From positions 1 through 64,000 of the forward strand of contig JASAND010008634.1 of NCBI GenBank assembly GCA_030248195.1: a DNA stretch of 64,000 bases, in the 5' to 3' direction. The notes beneath the pieces are model-generated. The model made no database searches. It was not told the origin of the DNA and was given only the letters and a program-made list of their open reading frames with translations. This document shows positions 1 to 11,190 of this stretch, piece after piece. This DNA is from Trissonchulus latispiculum (taxonomy: Eukaryota > Nematoda > Enoplea > Enoplida > Ironidae). How positions within the stretch are numbered: position 1 is the stretch's first letter; each line of letters starts with the position of its first letter. The translations under genes and the position numbers were made by a program.

Positions 1-626
1 ATCCCGGATCGGGCACGCACTAAACCAGGCTGCTTGGTTCGACGGATATAAGAGTTGCCTTGGCATCTCGTGTTCACCTGGCTGTAGTGTTTCATAGTAC
101 CTCACAGTCTCAGCTACAGTTGCCCATAAGTTAAAGTTTAATCGTTGGTGGACTCTTTAAACCTTTTACTCTTTGGTCTTTTCGCTACATATACTTGGCG
201 GAAAGAAATACTTGAAAATCGAATGCACTGAAATCCTTTGATCTTAAATGGCTGAAAATTTTTTTCAAATGTAGTCAAATTGGGTATCGATCGATAGCTA
301 CTGGGACCAGAATCAACTTTTCTAATACAACTATAGGTTAACGTTTTACTGCACAATGCTCGAAATTGTGATCTATTCACGGGTAAAAGTATATATGCAT
401 TGGGCTGGTAAATGTTGGCTGGAGGTCATTGAGCCACTTTGTCGTGAAATACCATCCTTATATGGTGTGTCGGTCAATCCTATTTTAGCTTGCTATCGGT
501 CATCGGTGTCTTACCGTTACCATGTACCGACCTTGAAGAGCTCGTCTCCCAAATTTTTAAGTTTGGCGGGTTTTAGCCTAAATAACTCTGGAACTGCTCG
601 ACTTCGAACTCCAATTTTTTGTCTAG
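1..626. other. Unassigned flank
   Basis: I see no convincing gene here. The last bases (to 626) form a pyrimidine-rich tract ending in AG that could be a 3' splice site for the GC-rich open stretch that follows. Confidence 0.3.
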
Positions 627-897
627 TTCGTTAGAACATATGTACCCACATTGTATTGGGCCAGAGCGACCCCCTCCCCGTAAGCGAGAGGCCCGATGGT
701 TATGTATCGAACCGGGCCGGCCCTATCTCGTAGAAGCGCAGGAACTGATGCAAGGCCCCTTGAACAACAACAGCGGACCTAGGCCTAGCACGAACGCGGG
801 ATCCGAGCATGGTAGCGTGCTTGGACAAAGAAAGCAGTCTGATCGTAGTAGAGGGATAAGCGGGCGACTCCAATCACAGGTTTTGGACAATGCTTAA
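627..897 (+). CDS. Candidate terminal exon, unknown protein
   Basis: An open stretch of about 90 codons, much more GC-rich than its surroundings, begins just after a plausible acceptor (TTTTTTGTCTAG, ending at 626) and stops at 895-897. It is rich in Pro, Arg, Ser and Gly with no domain I recognise. An AATAAA lies about 200 bp downstream, near 1102. It could be the last exon of a plus-strand gene entering from the left, or a chance opening in GC-rich DNA. I cannot assign a function. Confidence 0.2.
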
Positions 898-2042
898 AGC
901 GTCGAGATTGCACTAATGCTCTACCCAACTAGTATAAAACAAGATACTTTTAATTACGGGAATACCACAATGTTTTCTACGCCCAATATCAAGTGCAATC
1001 TAGTGTGACCACCAAAAAACAATCCGATAAACATGTCACCAATACATCCATTCAGTACCACGTTTATTTACTTGTACACATTTGTACTGATCCCATACGA
1101 AAGAATAAAGAGCTCTTCGTAAATGCATATGCAACCCACTACTCAGTCATTTAGACTACAATTTAGAGGTCTAAATGACAGCACAAAACAACACGGAACA
1201 ATAAACTCCTGTATAAATAATATTAAACTAAGCAAACAATATATACATCTAAAGACGCGGAATACATTAAATTTTCTAACATTTATTACTACTAGTGAAG
1301 CATAGGAAAATAAAAACTCTGTTCAATAAACACGTATGTAGAATAAGCATACCGTATTCAAATAAGCAAGTGCTAGGAAAAAACAGCTAAAATGTACCCA
1401 AGTTGTAAAGAACGATCAAACGAACGTTTGAGTCACGTTCTCGTCAGTCACGTTCTGGGTCAACAAGTCACTACTTACATAACAAAATTTATTCCTAACA
1501 AGTTGCAAACTAACAAAGGGCAGTTACTGTAGGAGTTTCCCGTTTCGATTAAATTAGTGCAAGCGAAACCAAGCAGGCAAATGAGATGAGAAATCTGGCA
1601 ATGAGAAAGGTAAAGAGGGAATGTTTGAAACAAGTGTGCACCAGGAGTAAATTTTAAACTACAATAAATAACATTAAATATTTGTGAAACATCTTAATTC
1701 ACTCAAAACTAACCTATACAATTCACTCTTTTCCTTTCTCTAGAAATCAAAACACATTTTCAGACATCACAAACCGTCGAACATACCATTTAAGGTGTCA
1801 CCCTTCAGTGAAATAAAAAACAGAAGAACAAATGCCACCTTAATTTTGACTTCACCCGTTTTTATGTATGAAAGCAAAAAGCCAGCACTACTATAACAGA
1901 CTGCTATATCGCTTTACCAATTTTCATGCAAAAGGCTCATAAACTTTCGCTACATAAGTACCGAATTTTCTACTTGAAAACAACAATCAAAAGCTAAAGC
2001 AAAATAGCTAAAATCAGACACATTGACCAAAAAACACAAAAA
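898..2042. other. AT-rich DNA, probable PURA 3' UTR/downstream
   Basis: AT-rich DNA without a supported gene. Its right part lies directly downstream (minus strand) of the PURA stop codon at 2043-2045, so part of it is probably 3' UTR. Several TTTATT motifs (AATAAA on the minus strand) occur, for example near 1282 and 1489, but I cannot choose the real polyadenylation site. Confidence 0.4.
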
Positions 2043-2279
2043 TCAAATAGATGCCGATAGACAAGTTGATAGTGAGGAATCGCTCCCAGAATCCCCACCG
2101 GCCCCAGTGTCATTTCCTGGTGCTTCATGTCCACTGGCGGCCTCCCCGGCTGTCTCAGAGCCACTGGGACCGGCTGCACTGAGACTGCTCATCTGAGTGC
2201 AGATCTCCGAAAAGATGTCCCGAAAACGAGACCACGAACGCTCTGGAATGGTCACGGCCGTTCGAAAGTTTGGCGTCAC
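2043..2279 (-). CDS. PURA: Pur-alpha family protein, last exon (PUR repeat III helix and tail)
   Basis: Last coding exon of a Pur-alpha homologue, a single-stranded DNA/RNA-binding protein of nucleus and cytoplasm. It begins after an acceptor (TTTTTTCAG, AG at 2281-2280) in phase 0 and ends with TGA at 2045-2043. The first ~30 residues carry the third PUR repeat's final strand and helix: RTAVTIPERSWSRFRDIFSE lines up with the family pattern ...NSITVPxxxWxKFxxxFxxY... The remaining ~45 residues are a low-complexity Gly/Ser/Ala/Glu tail, as is usual at Pur-alpha C-termini. The first half of PUR repeat III, which should precede it, was not found. Family assignment rests on motif recall, not a search. 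PURA, PURB and PURG cannot be told apart here. Confidence 0.88.
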   Translation of the reverse strand: MTPNFRTAVTIPERSWSRFRDIFSEICTQMSSLSAAGPSGSETAGEAASGHEAPGNDTGAGGDSGSDSSLSTCLSASI

Positions 2280-3078
2280 CTGAAAAAACAAACAAGTAAC
2301 CCCTGAAAAGGGCAATATTTCGCCAAGACTGTTTCATTTCAAGCAGGTTATTACAATTTACAGGACTGTTTGTTTTAAACGCATGCAAGTGAAATTTTTA
2401 TGATACTGCCCCCAGCACTAGCATGCGAATTCTCGAATTGAATGCTCGTACTATCGCTCCCAGGAGCTCACCTGCAGGATCCGGTTTTCCGGTTTTTTGT
2501 GCAAACAAACAGACAATTTGGTTATCCGGGCTTCCCCCTCCAAATTTCGCATCCGGCACATGTCTGGGTGTTACCCCTGTTACTTACTACTGACCTCCGG
2601 ACATCGCATTGAGAGTAGCCTTGAGCAATCGTGGCTGGTGCTGGGATTGCCGGAAGCTTAGCATATTTGGTTTCGCTTGCCGTTGGCCGCTTGTTGGTCG
2701 TGTATTGTTAGTTGGCCGTAGCAAATACCTGTTGTTCAGCTATTAGCCGATCATACTTGGCTGGCTTGAATTTACTAGTTTTATGCATCAAGTGTGCTTA
2801 ATAATGAGTCAATATCACTACAGTTTATTCAAAACAACTTTCTAAATCAAATCACCAAATGTTATTATTTTCAAATTCGATAATTCTGTTCTAATTACAC
2901 TGGAACTAGCGCTATTGGACTATTAATAATTAGGGATGCACCGAGGCCTGGCCCCGGCCCCGGCAGTGAGGCCACGGCCCCGGGGCCGCGATTTGGTTGC
3001 CTGCAAGTTTCCATGCGTGGTTTGTGTTGCCTGCAAGTGCCCGATTCTTTACGTAGACGACATAGTATGTACAATTAT
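2280..3078. other. PURA intron segment with a hAT-like end
   Basis: Intron between PURA repeat III and earlier exons. At 2931 the sequence TAGGGATGCACCGAGGCC, followed by a C/G-rich run to about 2995, looks like one end of a hAT transposon (family consensus YAGGGATGCACCGA). I did not see the matching opposite end, so it is probably a truncated copy. Confidence 0.4.
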
Positions 3079-3410
3079 TTAAGGTGGTGATTCCTTTTGG
3101 GCACTATTGTTTGACTGTTTAAATCAAGATGAAATTTAATAAAACTTTCCAAAATAAGTTTTGTTAGCATTCTAACACACTCCGAGCAGTCCCACATCAA
3201 AACTTCGACGTCTCCGCTCAGGACGGTTTTTGCCGATTTTTGACAGTTAGACAGTAGCTGCACAGCTATGATTATATTCATTCGAAAGATCTTGCTGAGT
3301 TCTACACTTTTGCGGTTTGAAGCATCTTTCTAACTTTTCTCTATAGTGAGATACAGTTGATTTTCGTATTTTGGCGTTAAAAACTTGTCATTTTTGTAGA
3401 AATCAAGTAA

Positions 3411-4745
3411 AACCCGGTTCATACTTGTCTCTGAGTCTCTGTCTCTAGGTCTCTGTCTCTATGTTTTTGTCTCTAGCCGGCTCATACTTGTCTCTGTCCT
3501 TTTGTCTCTAACAATTTGAAAATAGGTTTTCCACATAATATAACGTTAGCTATTAATAAGACAATAAAAATGATATTGCATTGTTCCAATTTAAAATATT
3601 TATTTCCACCAAGTGAGCAATGAAATTGGAATTTGTTGTCACGTGACCGAGTCTCTGTCCTTTTGTCCTTTTAAGGTGGTGATTCCCTTTGGTCACATAA
3701 AGTTTGCACCATTATTACTCATTCATTACTTGGACTTAACAAGCCATTTTTATATCAAAATGTAGCTTGACATTTTCTCTTTTTAATGCATGCCACAAAA
3801 CTAATGTTGCTTTTCTAAAATATTTTTAACACATTTTAGAAGAAGTATAATTTTCCAGAATTTTTGCAGCCCCAAGTAAATTTTTTCGTGACACATCGGT
3901 TATATCATTCGATACCTCCATTAAATAGCTGGGGACGATTTTTTATTTATTGTGAAATCGTTCTTCGTTATAGAGAAATGAGCTGAAATGTGTGCGTGAC
4001 CTGTATTTTGCCTACTTTTTTCCAAATTTGTCAAGCGATTACTTTAGCTAGAAAGCAGCAATCGGGGCAACTAAAAAATCGTCCCTGGGTATATTTGTGC
4101 AGAACACATATGTTCAGTAGCAGCCCTCCAACTTGCATGGTTAATGCTCCACAATCTTTGGAAAAAAATTGGTCGTGTTATTGCAAAAACTACATTTTTA
4201 TGATAGCAGCCTACAGGATAGCAGTTGGAAGACGATCATGCGTCGGATAATTTGTCCCTGTGAGACCTTCAGATCGACGCCCTTAGCTTGATTTTAGGGC
4301 TTGCGTAGTTCAAGAAATGTTGGATAATTTGATTTCTGCAAAAATGACAAGTTTTCGACGCCAAAACAAGAAAATCGGCTATATCTCACGGTAGAGAAAA
4401 GCTAGAAACTTACTTTAAAAAGCAAAAATGTGAAGCTCAACGAGATCTTTCGAATGAATATAGTCATAACTGTATAGCCGCTGCCAAACGTTCAGAAATT
4501 GGGAAAAACCACTCTGATCGGAAATCTGGAATTTTTGAATCGGGATTGCGCGGAGGGTGTTAGAACGCTAAAAGAACTTATTTCGGAAAGTTTCATCAAA
4601 TTTCATCTTGATTTACGCCGCCAAACAACAATATGTGCCCAAAAGGAATCACCACCTTAAGTGTGAACGTCTTGTCTCTATCAGTGTAGAGACAAAAGGA
4701 CAGAGACATAGAGACAGAGACATAGAGACAAGTATGAACCGGGCT
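3411..4745. mobile_element. Middle layer: element Y with GTCTCT-rich inverted ends
   Basis: Ends are inverted repeats, AACCCGGTTCATACTTGTC at the left and its near-complement at the right, followed inward by tandem GTCTCTG/GTCTCTA motifs. It is flanked by TAA on both sides (3408-3410 and 4746-4748), a 3-bp duplication typical of PIF/Harbinger elements. It lies inside outer X and itself contains inner X. Only about 350 bp are its own sequence. Confidence 0.7.
3675..4656. mobile_element. Inner copy of element X
   Basis: A 982-bp element starting GGTGGTGATTCCCTTTGG and ending CCAAAAGGAATCACCACC, with TTAA directly at both ends (3671-3674, 4657-4660). It runs opposite to the outer X copy. Short open frames inside are not shared between copies, so it is non-coding. 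A third copy starts at 61196. Confidence 0.8.
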
Positions 4746-5395
4746 TAATCCGCCATTTCCTGAGCTACGCAGGCAGTAAAATTAAACTAAGGGTGTCAAT
4801 TTGAAGGTCTCGTCGATGCCGATTATTTGTGGCATTGTAATCTTTTAAATGCTATCCCGGCTGCTATCATAAAAAATGTAGATTTTGCAAAAACATGACC
4901 AAATTTATTCCAGAGATTGTGGAGCATTTAATATACAAGCTAGAGGGTTGCCACTTACTGGACGTGGTTTACACAAAAATACCCAGGGACCCTTTTTTAG
5001 TTGCCCCGATTGCTGCTTTCTAGCTAAAGTGGTCGCTTGCCAAAGTTGGAAAAAGTAGGCAAAATCCAGGTTGCGCTTACATTTTAGCTAACTTCTTCAT
5101 AACGAAGAGCGATTTCATAATAATTAAAAAAGGGTCTCCAGCTATTTGATAGTGGAATTGAATGATGTGACCGACGCCTCATGCAAAAATTTACTTTAGT
5201 CTGCAAAAAATCTGGAAAATTAAATTACTTCGAAAATGCAGTAAAATAATTTCCGAGAACTGAAGTTAGGTTCACTGTATTCATTAGAAAGAGAAAATGT
5301 TGAGCTCCATTTTGATATAAAAATGGCTTCTTAACTCCAAGGAATGAATGAGTAATAAGGGTTCAAAGTTGATGTCTCCAAAAGGAATCACCACC

Positions 5396-6870
5396 CTAAG
5401 GGAAAAGTTTGGGGGGGTTGCGAAAAGTGCTTTAAAAATAGGTAGTTTTCCCTACTAAGCTAAAATGAAACTTTTTTACACAAAATTTAGGATTAAATTC
5501 GATGTGCTAAAAAGACCTAAAAATCAAGGCTCAGCCAGAAAAATTTTTGTAAATTTACTTTCAACGACCTTAAACTCTTACAAAGTTCGCGTGCATGATA
5601 GCTGGCTCAAAACAATCGCATCAATCAAAAACAGAACAAGTCGGCCCCTAAAAGGAGCAATATCTCGACGTCGGGTTACGTCTAAAATGAGACTTAACTG
5701 TTAATGTCAACTAAAAGCGTGATATTTTCTTCTACAACTCTTTTTAAAGTCTTGAATGGGTCGAAGACATACATGTGATAGGGAATTGGGGGATCGGATT
5801 TGCATCCCCCCAGACCTAAACCTAGAGCTCCGCCCAGAGCGATTTCTCACCCCCCAACAATCCAAATTTTTTGTTTTTTTGGGCAGAGAACAGGAAAAAT
5901 TTAGTTTTACAGTTAGTTAACCTTGGCCGCCGGGTCACCCTCCCCCACAAATTTCCTCTTATGCACATCAAAATTGCTCCACAATGTGTACCACTTCGTT
6001 CATCTTTCTTGCCTTGCTCGGCCTAGAGCGGTTTTTGATACTTCCTACCTAGCCGGCCATGAAATGTTTAAGACCGCACACACTGCATGCCGGCCAAATT
6101 TCATTTTTCGGGGAATGTTTGATATTTTGCAAACATGCCTTTAAATAAACAAGTAGGCAACAAAAGGGGCAATATTCCTTTGCAGACCTGTTATTAATCA
6201 ACAACAAATGAATTAAGCTAGAGTTAAGTTAAGTTGCAAGCGACATCACTTGGTGACTTTCTTTCGATTTCACTTACGTAGTTTTCGAATTCGCATTAAT
6301 TACTATTGCTCTTCATAATATTCCATATATGTATTACTTACAATCGCCTAACCCCCTCATTAATCGATCACTGAAGTGAACTCTATTTAGGTTACGGCTT
6401 CCAAGCAGTCGCTCGAGCTTAAGTTTAATGTAATTTAATTTGTAATTGGATATGGTAAACTTAGGAGCATAGACCCCTCAAAAAAGTGACCACTTTCAAC
6501 GTGTGGTATACTAACACTGGCATCTTGAACAAAACGTCTTATTCCAATTTTCCAGTTTAGTTCCCATCTGTAACATCGTCCTTGTTTTCGTTATTCCTAT
6601 TTTCAACCTCCTTCGCTGAACTTCAGCTGCTAAAATTCGACGAGAGTAGGCATAAGCCCCACATCTCGTTGGCGAATGGTGAGGATTCAAGCAAGGTGCA
6701 AACTTACGTAACTACCTATTACACCTCTGTGTAGCTCCCAAGCCACACTGGTGTTCAAAAACATGCAACCTTTCAGGTTGCTGACAGCCGAAGACTGCGC
6801 GAAGGCAGTCTGTGCGACTGCTTAAATAGTGGTTGCAAAACCTAATTTGCATAATCTGACACAAAAAACC
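5396..6870. other. PURA intron, no gene seen
   Basis: AT-rich DNA with a few short open frames (for example 5465-5704) that show no recognisable domain. I looked here for the missing PURA exon (third PUR repeat strands) and did not find it. Confidence 0.35.
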
Positions 6871-7043
6871 CGGTGTCGTGTATTATTTTGTCACCTATGC
6901 TAAATTGTCACCTTACGCTGTAGCGAAGCTTTCTGCTAAAGGTGACAATATAGCATGCATGCTATTTTGTCACCATAGCAGAAAGCTTCGCTACAGCGTA
7001 AGGTGACAATTTAGCATAGGTGACAAAATAATATACGACACCG
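6871..7043. repeat. 173-bp palindromic MITE
   Basis: Near-perfect inverted repeat: CGGTGTCGTGTATTATTTTG at the left is answered by its complement ending at 7043. The arms meet around GCATGCATGC near 6955-6965 with almost no loop. ACC is present on both sides (6868-6870, 7044-7046), compatible with a 3-bp target duplication. Non-coding. Confidence 0.75.
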
Positions 7044-8388
7044 ACCCAAGTTAGCTCTATGTTGAAGATAGGGTTTCTGAATAGAGAAGTGACTCACCCT
7101 ACAATGAACATACTAATTTCCTTTTTATACATTCCTGCTCCAGCAGGAATAAAAATAGAAATTCCAACATTCGAGTCTATTTCTTCCTTTCGCTACTTTA
7201 CTCAAATATGTAATGTTACGGATGAATTAACACTCCAAAAGTTAAGAAAGCTCATAAAGCCACGAATCGCGATCGGAATTGGAAGTGTAGTTGTTTGTTG
7301 CTCTTTGAAATCTGTGGTTCAAAACTTAGAATGCAGTGTGTGAACGTCCAAGCAAGTGTTGTACCTATTGTTGATCATGTAAGTACCAGAGTTGCCAGCC
7401 GGTTCAAATCGCCCAAAAATTTACTAATAGGGACATAGGGTTCTAGCGTGGCTAAAGACCAAGGGTAAAAATAGCGTTATAGCCCGCATAAATAACGCAA
7501 GAATAGGATAGGAACCCAGTGGAATATGAGCTGATAAGGATTGATCAGAGTATTAACTAATAACGGAGGGGTCGTTCCCACTCCAGGGTCAGTAATAGGC
7601 CTCAACCATAGTCTCTGATCAACTAACGCAGGAGTCGTTACTCTTCCCAGGCCTTGACAGACCTCCTGTTGCTTGAAAGTGGTTCAAAATTTCATTTAAA
7701 GTGAACTAATACTAGCTCAGAGGAAAGTTTATTAAGCCTATCACTTAAAAAGTAGCGAATTATTACAGAAAATACTGTTAAAAGATGACGTACACGGTTA
7801 TATGTTGGAAGATGGGTCACTAAAATGTAGTTATTTGTAGCTAGGTGCATGAAATTGGGTCCAGGAACATTAATGAGTGTTATTTAGGCCTAATTAGCGG
7901 TAATTAGGTAATAATTAATGAATTGTGAAGATTTTTAGTAAAAGTATAACTTAGGCTTATCTGAAAGGCAATTTTTTCCTGGTTCTAAAAATCCAAACCC
8001 GGTCGTTTAACTCCCATTATGCGATTATGCGATATTATACTCCTTATTGCGAAAGATATGGGTTAAAATAGTTTTGTGAAGTTACATTATAATTATTTAA
8101 TTTTGACCTTACGTAAACTTTGTAACAGAACATAACAAACACTTGTTGTTACGTCCATTCATACTTTCGTTCATTCTTGGGCTTCTGTTGGCCCTCACCC
8201 AGCAAAGATTTTCCTCGCAGAAGGAGACTTAGCACACACCTTAGGTGTGAAAATAGGTTCGGAGGGGGCATAACCCTCTCCCAAATTAATAAAATAAAAA
8301 GAAATTAAGTGATCATAGGTAGTTTCGTACGTAGATTATTAATACTTAGTTATAATTAGTTAGAAAATTTCGTAACACTTTGTATGCA

Positions 8389-8601
8389 CTAGTTTTGCGC
8401 AGCAATTGCCCTCCTGTTTCTTACGGTAGGGACTTCCAGCTCTAGTGAGGGAGAGCAGTTGTCGCTTGGATTAACAAAGCGGCCTCCCTTGTTCTCGGCA
8501 GAAAAATCGTACTCAAAAGGAAGAGAAAGGGGCCTGTGAACAAGGGAGCGCCTAAAAATAATAAAAATAAAATTTACAAAATAATACGCCCAAAGTGGCA
8601 C
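8389..8601 (-). other. Short open frame and stem-loop conserved in both 7-kb copies
   Basis: An open frame of 70 codons whose last ~54 residues (including NPSDNCSPSLELEVPTVRNR) are almost the same as those of 26895-27077 in the other repeat copy. The same DNA can form a stem: GCGACAAYTGCTCTCC near 8455-8470 against GGAGGGCAATTGYTGCGC near 8396-8414. The differences I checked between the copies in the stem are not compensatory. I cannot say whether protein, RNA structure or simple copy age explains the conservation. Confidence 0.35.
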
Positions 8602-9303
8602 TTATTAACTAATTTTTTCATAACGGGCCCCGAGAGGCCATTATTTTGTATCATTTTGTTCTTCATTTCGTGGAAATTAATATTTCTATCAGAAACTTTC
8701 CCCTTTGCTTACCTCTATGTGTTAACCAAAAAGTCTGGGAAGTTTCTGGAAATTCAGCTCTGGAAATTTATCACACAAAGGGGTCATAACTCCAGACCCC
8801 CCCATAAATCTCCATCCCGGTGGGCCAGGCGTGCAAACAGCCCACGTCGGGTCTGCGCTCACAAAGGGGATTTCCAGAAGAGTCTTCAAAGAGACCGGCA
8901 ACAGGCGTGAGGTCGGCTCACTGGAAATTCAAAATTTCCAGTCAGTCTTTGCTTCAGCTCCGGCCGAGAGCGGCCGTGTATCCCCCCTCTCTCTAAGTGC
9001 GTCTCCTGGTGTGCCAGCGTTTTGGCCGGAGAATCCCCAACGCACTTCTCCCTCCCATAGGATCACGAGTTAGGACCTCCTCTGGCCCACACAGGTCAGA
9101 GGAGATGATCTGAGTGAACACAAAGCAAACGCCAACACGATCTAGGGCCACATGAGCGCATTATGCTCGGCCAGTCGCACAAGGAACGCACTTTTTTAGG
9201 TTCTAGAAGGCCCTTTTGGCCTATTTTGCTATGCTTTTTCGGCCTTTGGGCCTTAAATTTCAATCAAAATTATGGCCCTTTTTGGCCAATTCCGTATCGG
9301 AAA

Positions 9304-9657
9304 TCAGCGAGCCCTCGTGGCCAGTATTTTTATTTTTACTTTCTAATCAGCGAGCCCTCGTGGCCAGTATTTTGTTTTGTTTTTTAAATCAGCGAGCCCT
9401 CGTGGCCAGTATTTTTATTTTTACTTTCTAATCAGCGAGCCCTCGTGGCCAGTATTTTGTTTTGTTTTTAAATCAGCGAGCCCTCGTGGCCAGTGTTTTT
9501 CATTTTCAACCAGCGAGCCCTCGTGGCCAGTATTTTGTTTTGTTTTTAAATCAGCGAGCCCTCGTGGCCAGTGTTTTTCATTTTCAACCAGCGAGCCCTC
9601 GTGGCCAGTATTTTTGCTCTTTTTATCTTTTTAATCAGCGAGCCCTCGTGGCCAGTT
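9304..9657. repeat. Nine 21-bp GC-rich repeats spaced by T-rich tracts (left copy)
   Basis: CAGCGAGCCCTCGTGGCCAG recurs nine times, separated by roughly 15-25 bp of T-rich sequence (TATTTTTATTTTTACTTTCT, TATTTTGTTTTGTTTTTAAA and similar). The right 7-kb copy has only five units at 25968-26140. Overlapping open frames here simply translate the repeat in several phases. Confidence 0.9.
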
Positions 9658-10666
9658 ACTTTTCCTTTTTCATGTTTTTGAGGTTTCTTTTAGTAATAAC
9701 GGGATTTTGAGTGGGGACCCACCCTTGAGTTGTGTTAGGAGGTCCCTTGGCTATGACCTCATGTTAAGTCTGAGTTACAATAGGAACAGTTTCTCCCCAC
9801 AGCCGGCAATTAGGAATTGCCGGCCGTATTTGTAAAGATAGGCGCTACTGATGCTAAAAACGTTGCCTATAACTGTGAAGTGTAATTTGTGTAGGTCGGC
9901 TAATCTAAACTGTTAGGACTCAAAAACCCTAGAACTGTTTTCATTATTAATTATTCAGCCATTTCGAGGGGAATGGCCGACTTCCCCAGTTAACTTATTC
10001 ATGCAAGAGCTGTCCTTAGCGGAGAATGTGTTTGTAATTGTTGTAATAATAATTGTCCGAGCAATTATTATTCGTTCATGCTTTCCCGAAACTCACTCAA
10101 AGTTCTCAAGTCTTAAAACCCAACAAAATTTCCAAAGTTAGTTTATTAAGAAAACTTCAGGGTCAAAGTTAGCAACCAGGCAAGTCATTCAAAATGTGCA
10201 TACAAAGAATAGATTGATTTAGGTAGGAGATTTCTAGGATTTGTGATGTATTATTCAGCTGTTTGTGTAATTGTTGGCGTGATTGTGACAATGATTGTGT
10301 GAATGTGAATACTAAATTTACGTAATTGGCTTCTTGGGTAAATTCCTTATGGATCATGAGGTTCCAAGTTTAGCCCCGTTTCCAGAGTGTGAATTCTGAA
10401 TCAAAACTGCGTGATTGTGAGGGTGAATGAGGGCATGCCATGTAAACTCCCTTTGTCTGATAAGGGTCTCGGAAACGCCAGGATGAATGCGTAATTACTC
10501 AGATATTAGGCAGGAACTGGGCCAAATTGAGTAGCAATTTGGTCCCTAATCGAAAATAATTAGGGATTTATTTCGTTCACAACCTAGACGTATGTTTGAT
10601 GTGAAATTGCCAGTTTTGGAGTGAATATAGTTAGAGGTTTTGTCTGCATATTGTTCTGTTCGACGG

Positions 10667-10864
10667 TTAAGGCAGATTCTGCAGCCTAGGGTCACGGGGA
10701 CCCCGTATTAGGCCCACAGATCTGTTGGATTTCCAGTCATCCGTGTAGGATGCCCTGCGATTAAGGGACGGATGAGCCGCAATCATGAAATCGAGAACTA
10801 ACAGGATTTGAATTGTAATTACTGCATAAAATAACGAGAAGTTCACAACAACTAAACATTTCAC
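10667..10864 (-). CDS. 65-codon open frame conserved between the 7-kb repeats
   Basis: ATG-to-stop frame of 65 codons. The matching frame in the other repeat copy (24778-24975) has the same start, stop and length without any indel. I count 45 of 65 identical residues, with the last 12 residues (RGPRDPRLQNLP) identical. The first ~27 residues are hydrophobic, compatible with a membrane or signal segment in this copy. No family recognised. Many of the differences change the amino acid, so strong protein-level constraint is not evident. A structured non-coding RNA would be an alternative. Confidence 0.3.
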   Translation of the reverse strand: MKCLVVVNFSLFYAVITIQILLVLDFMIAAHPSLNRRASYTDDWKSNRSVGLIRGPRDPRLQNLP

Positions 10865-11119
10865 AGCAGATGTCCGATTAGCGGACTAAAAGGTTATTTG
10901 GTTACAATTCAGGGAAGTGGTTCTAAGTGTGTCGTATTGTTACATTGCTAGCTAGAAAAGTGTCACTCTGTGTAGCTTTAGTTAGGAATAAGAGTACCTA
11001 TTATCTTGCTTAGAATAGTTGCTAGTTAGGATTTGTAGCGTTAATTGCTTAAGTCATGTCGGTTATAATGTTCAGTTTTGCAACACAAAAGAATGATCCA
11101 AGCTAAGCAAAAGAATTAA

Positions 11120-11190
11120 ACCCGTGCTGAGATTCGAACTCAGGACCGCCGGATTCGGGGTCCGGTACTCAGCCAGTGAGCTACACGGGT
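11120..11190 (-). tRNA. tRNA-like gene, anticodon CCG (Arg), left copy
   Basis: A 71-nt sequence folds as a full cloverleaf. It has a 7-bp acceptor stem ACCCGTG/CACGGGT, a D arm GCTC-ACTGGCT-GAGT, a 5-bp anticodon stem CCGGA/TCCGG around the loop CCCCGAA (anticodon CCG), a 5-nt variable loop, and a perfect T stem CTGAG/CTCAG around TTCGAAT. The A box (TAGCTCACTGG) and B box (AGTTCGAATCT) of Pol III promoters are present, and TTTT follows about 10 nt downstream. Position 33 is C rather than the near-universal U. It differs from the right copy at one base (variable loop). It may be a working gene or a tRNA-derived module carried by the repeat. Confidence 0.75.

Larger units (their letters stand above)
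3083..5395. mobile_element. Outer copy of TTAA-flanked inverted-repeat element X
   Basis: An element bounded by GGTGGTGATTCCTTTTGG at the left and the complementary CCAAAAGGAATCACCACC at the right, flanked by TTAA (3079-3082) and CTAA (5396-5399). Its two parts, 3083-3407 and 4749-5395, match the reverse complement of the inner copy at 3675-4656 along their whole length. It has been split by element Y. No transposase is visible, so it is a MITE-like non-autonomous element. TTAA flanks suggest a piggyBac- or Kolobok-type target preference (inference). Confidence 0.75.

Noticed and set aside
1123..1305. 60-codon frame downstream of PURA
   Set aside because: AT-rich chance opening without motif or splice context.
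8536..9073. 124- and 80-codon plus-strand frames
   Set aside because: Some stretches are conserved with the other repeat copy, but the frame is not kept, so I treat it as shared repeat DNA.
9304..9657. CRISPR-like array (nine 21-bp repeats with ~20-bp spacers)
   Set aside because: Spacers are low-complexity T-rich sequence, some repeated, and the locus lies in a eukaryotic repeat with no cas genes.
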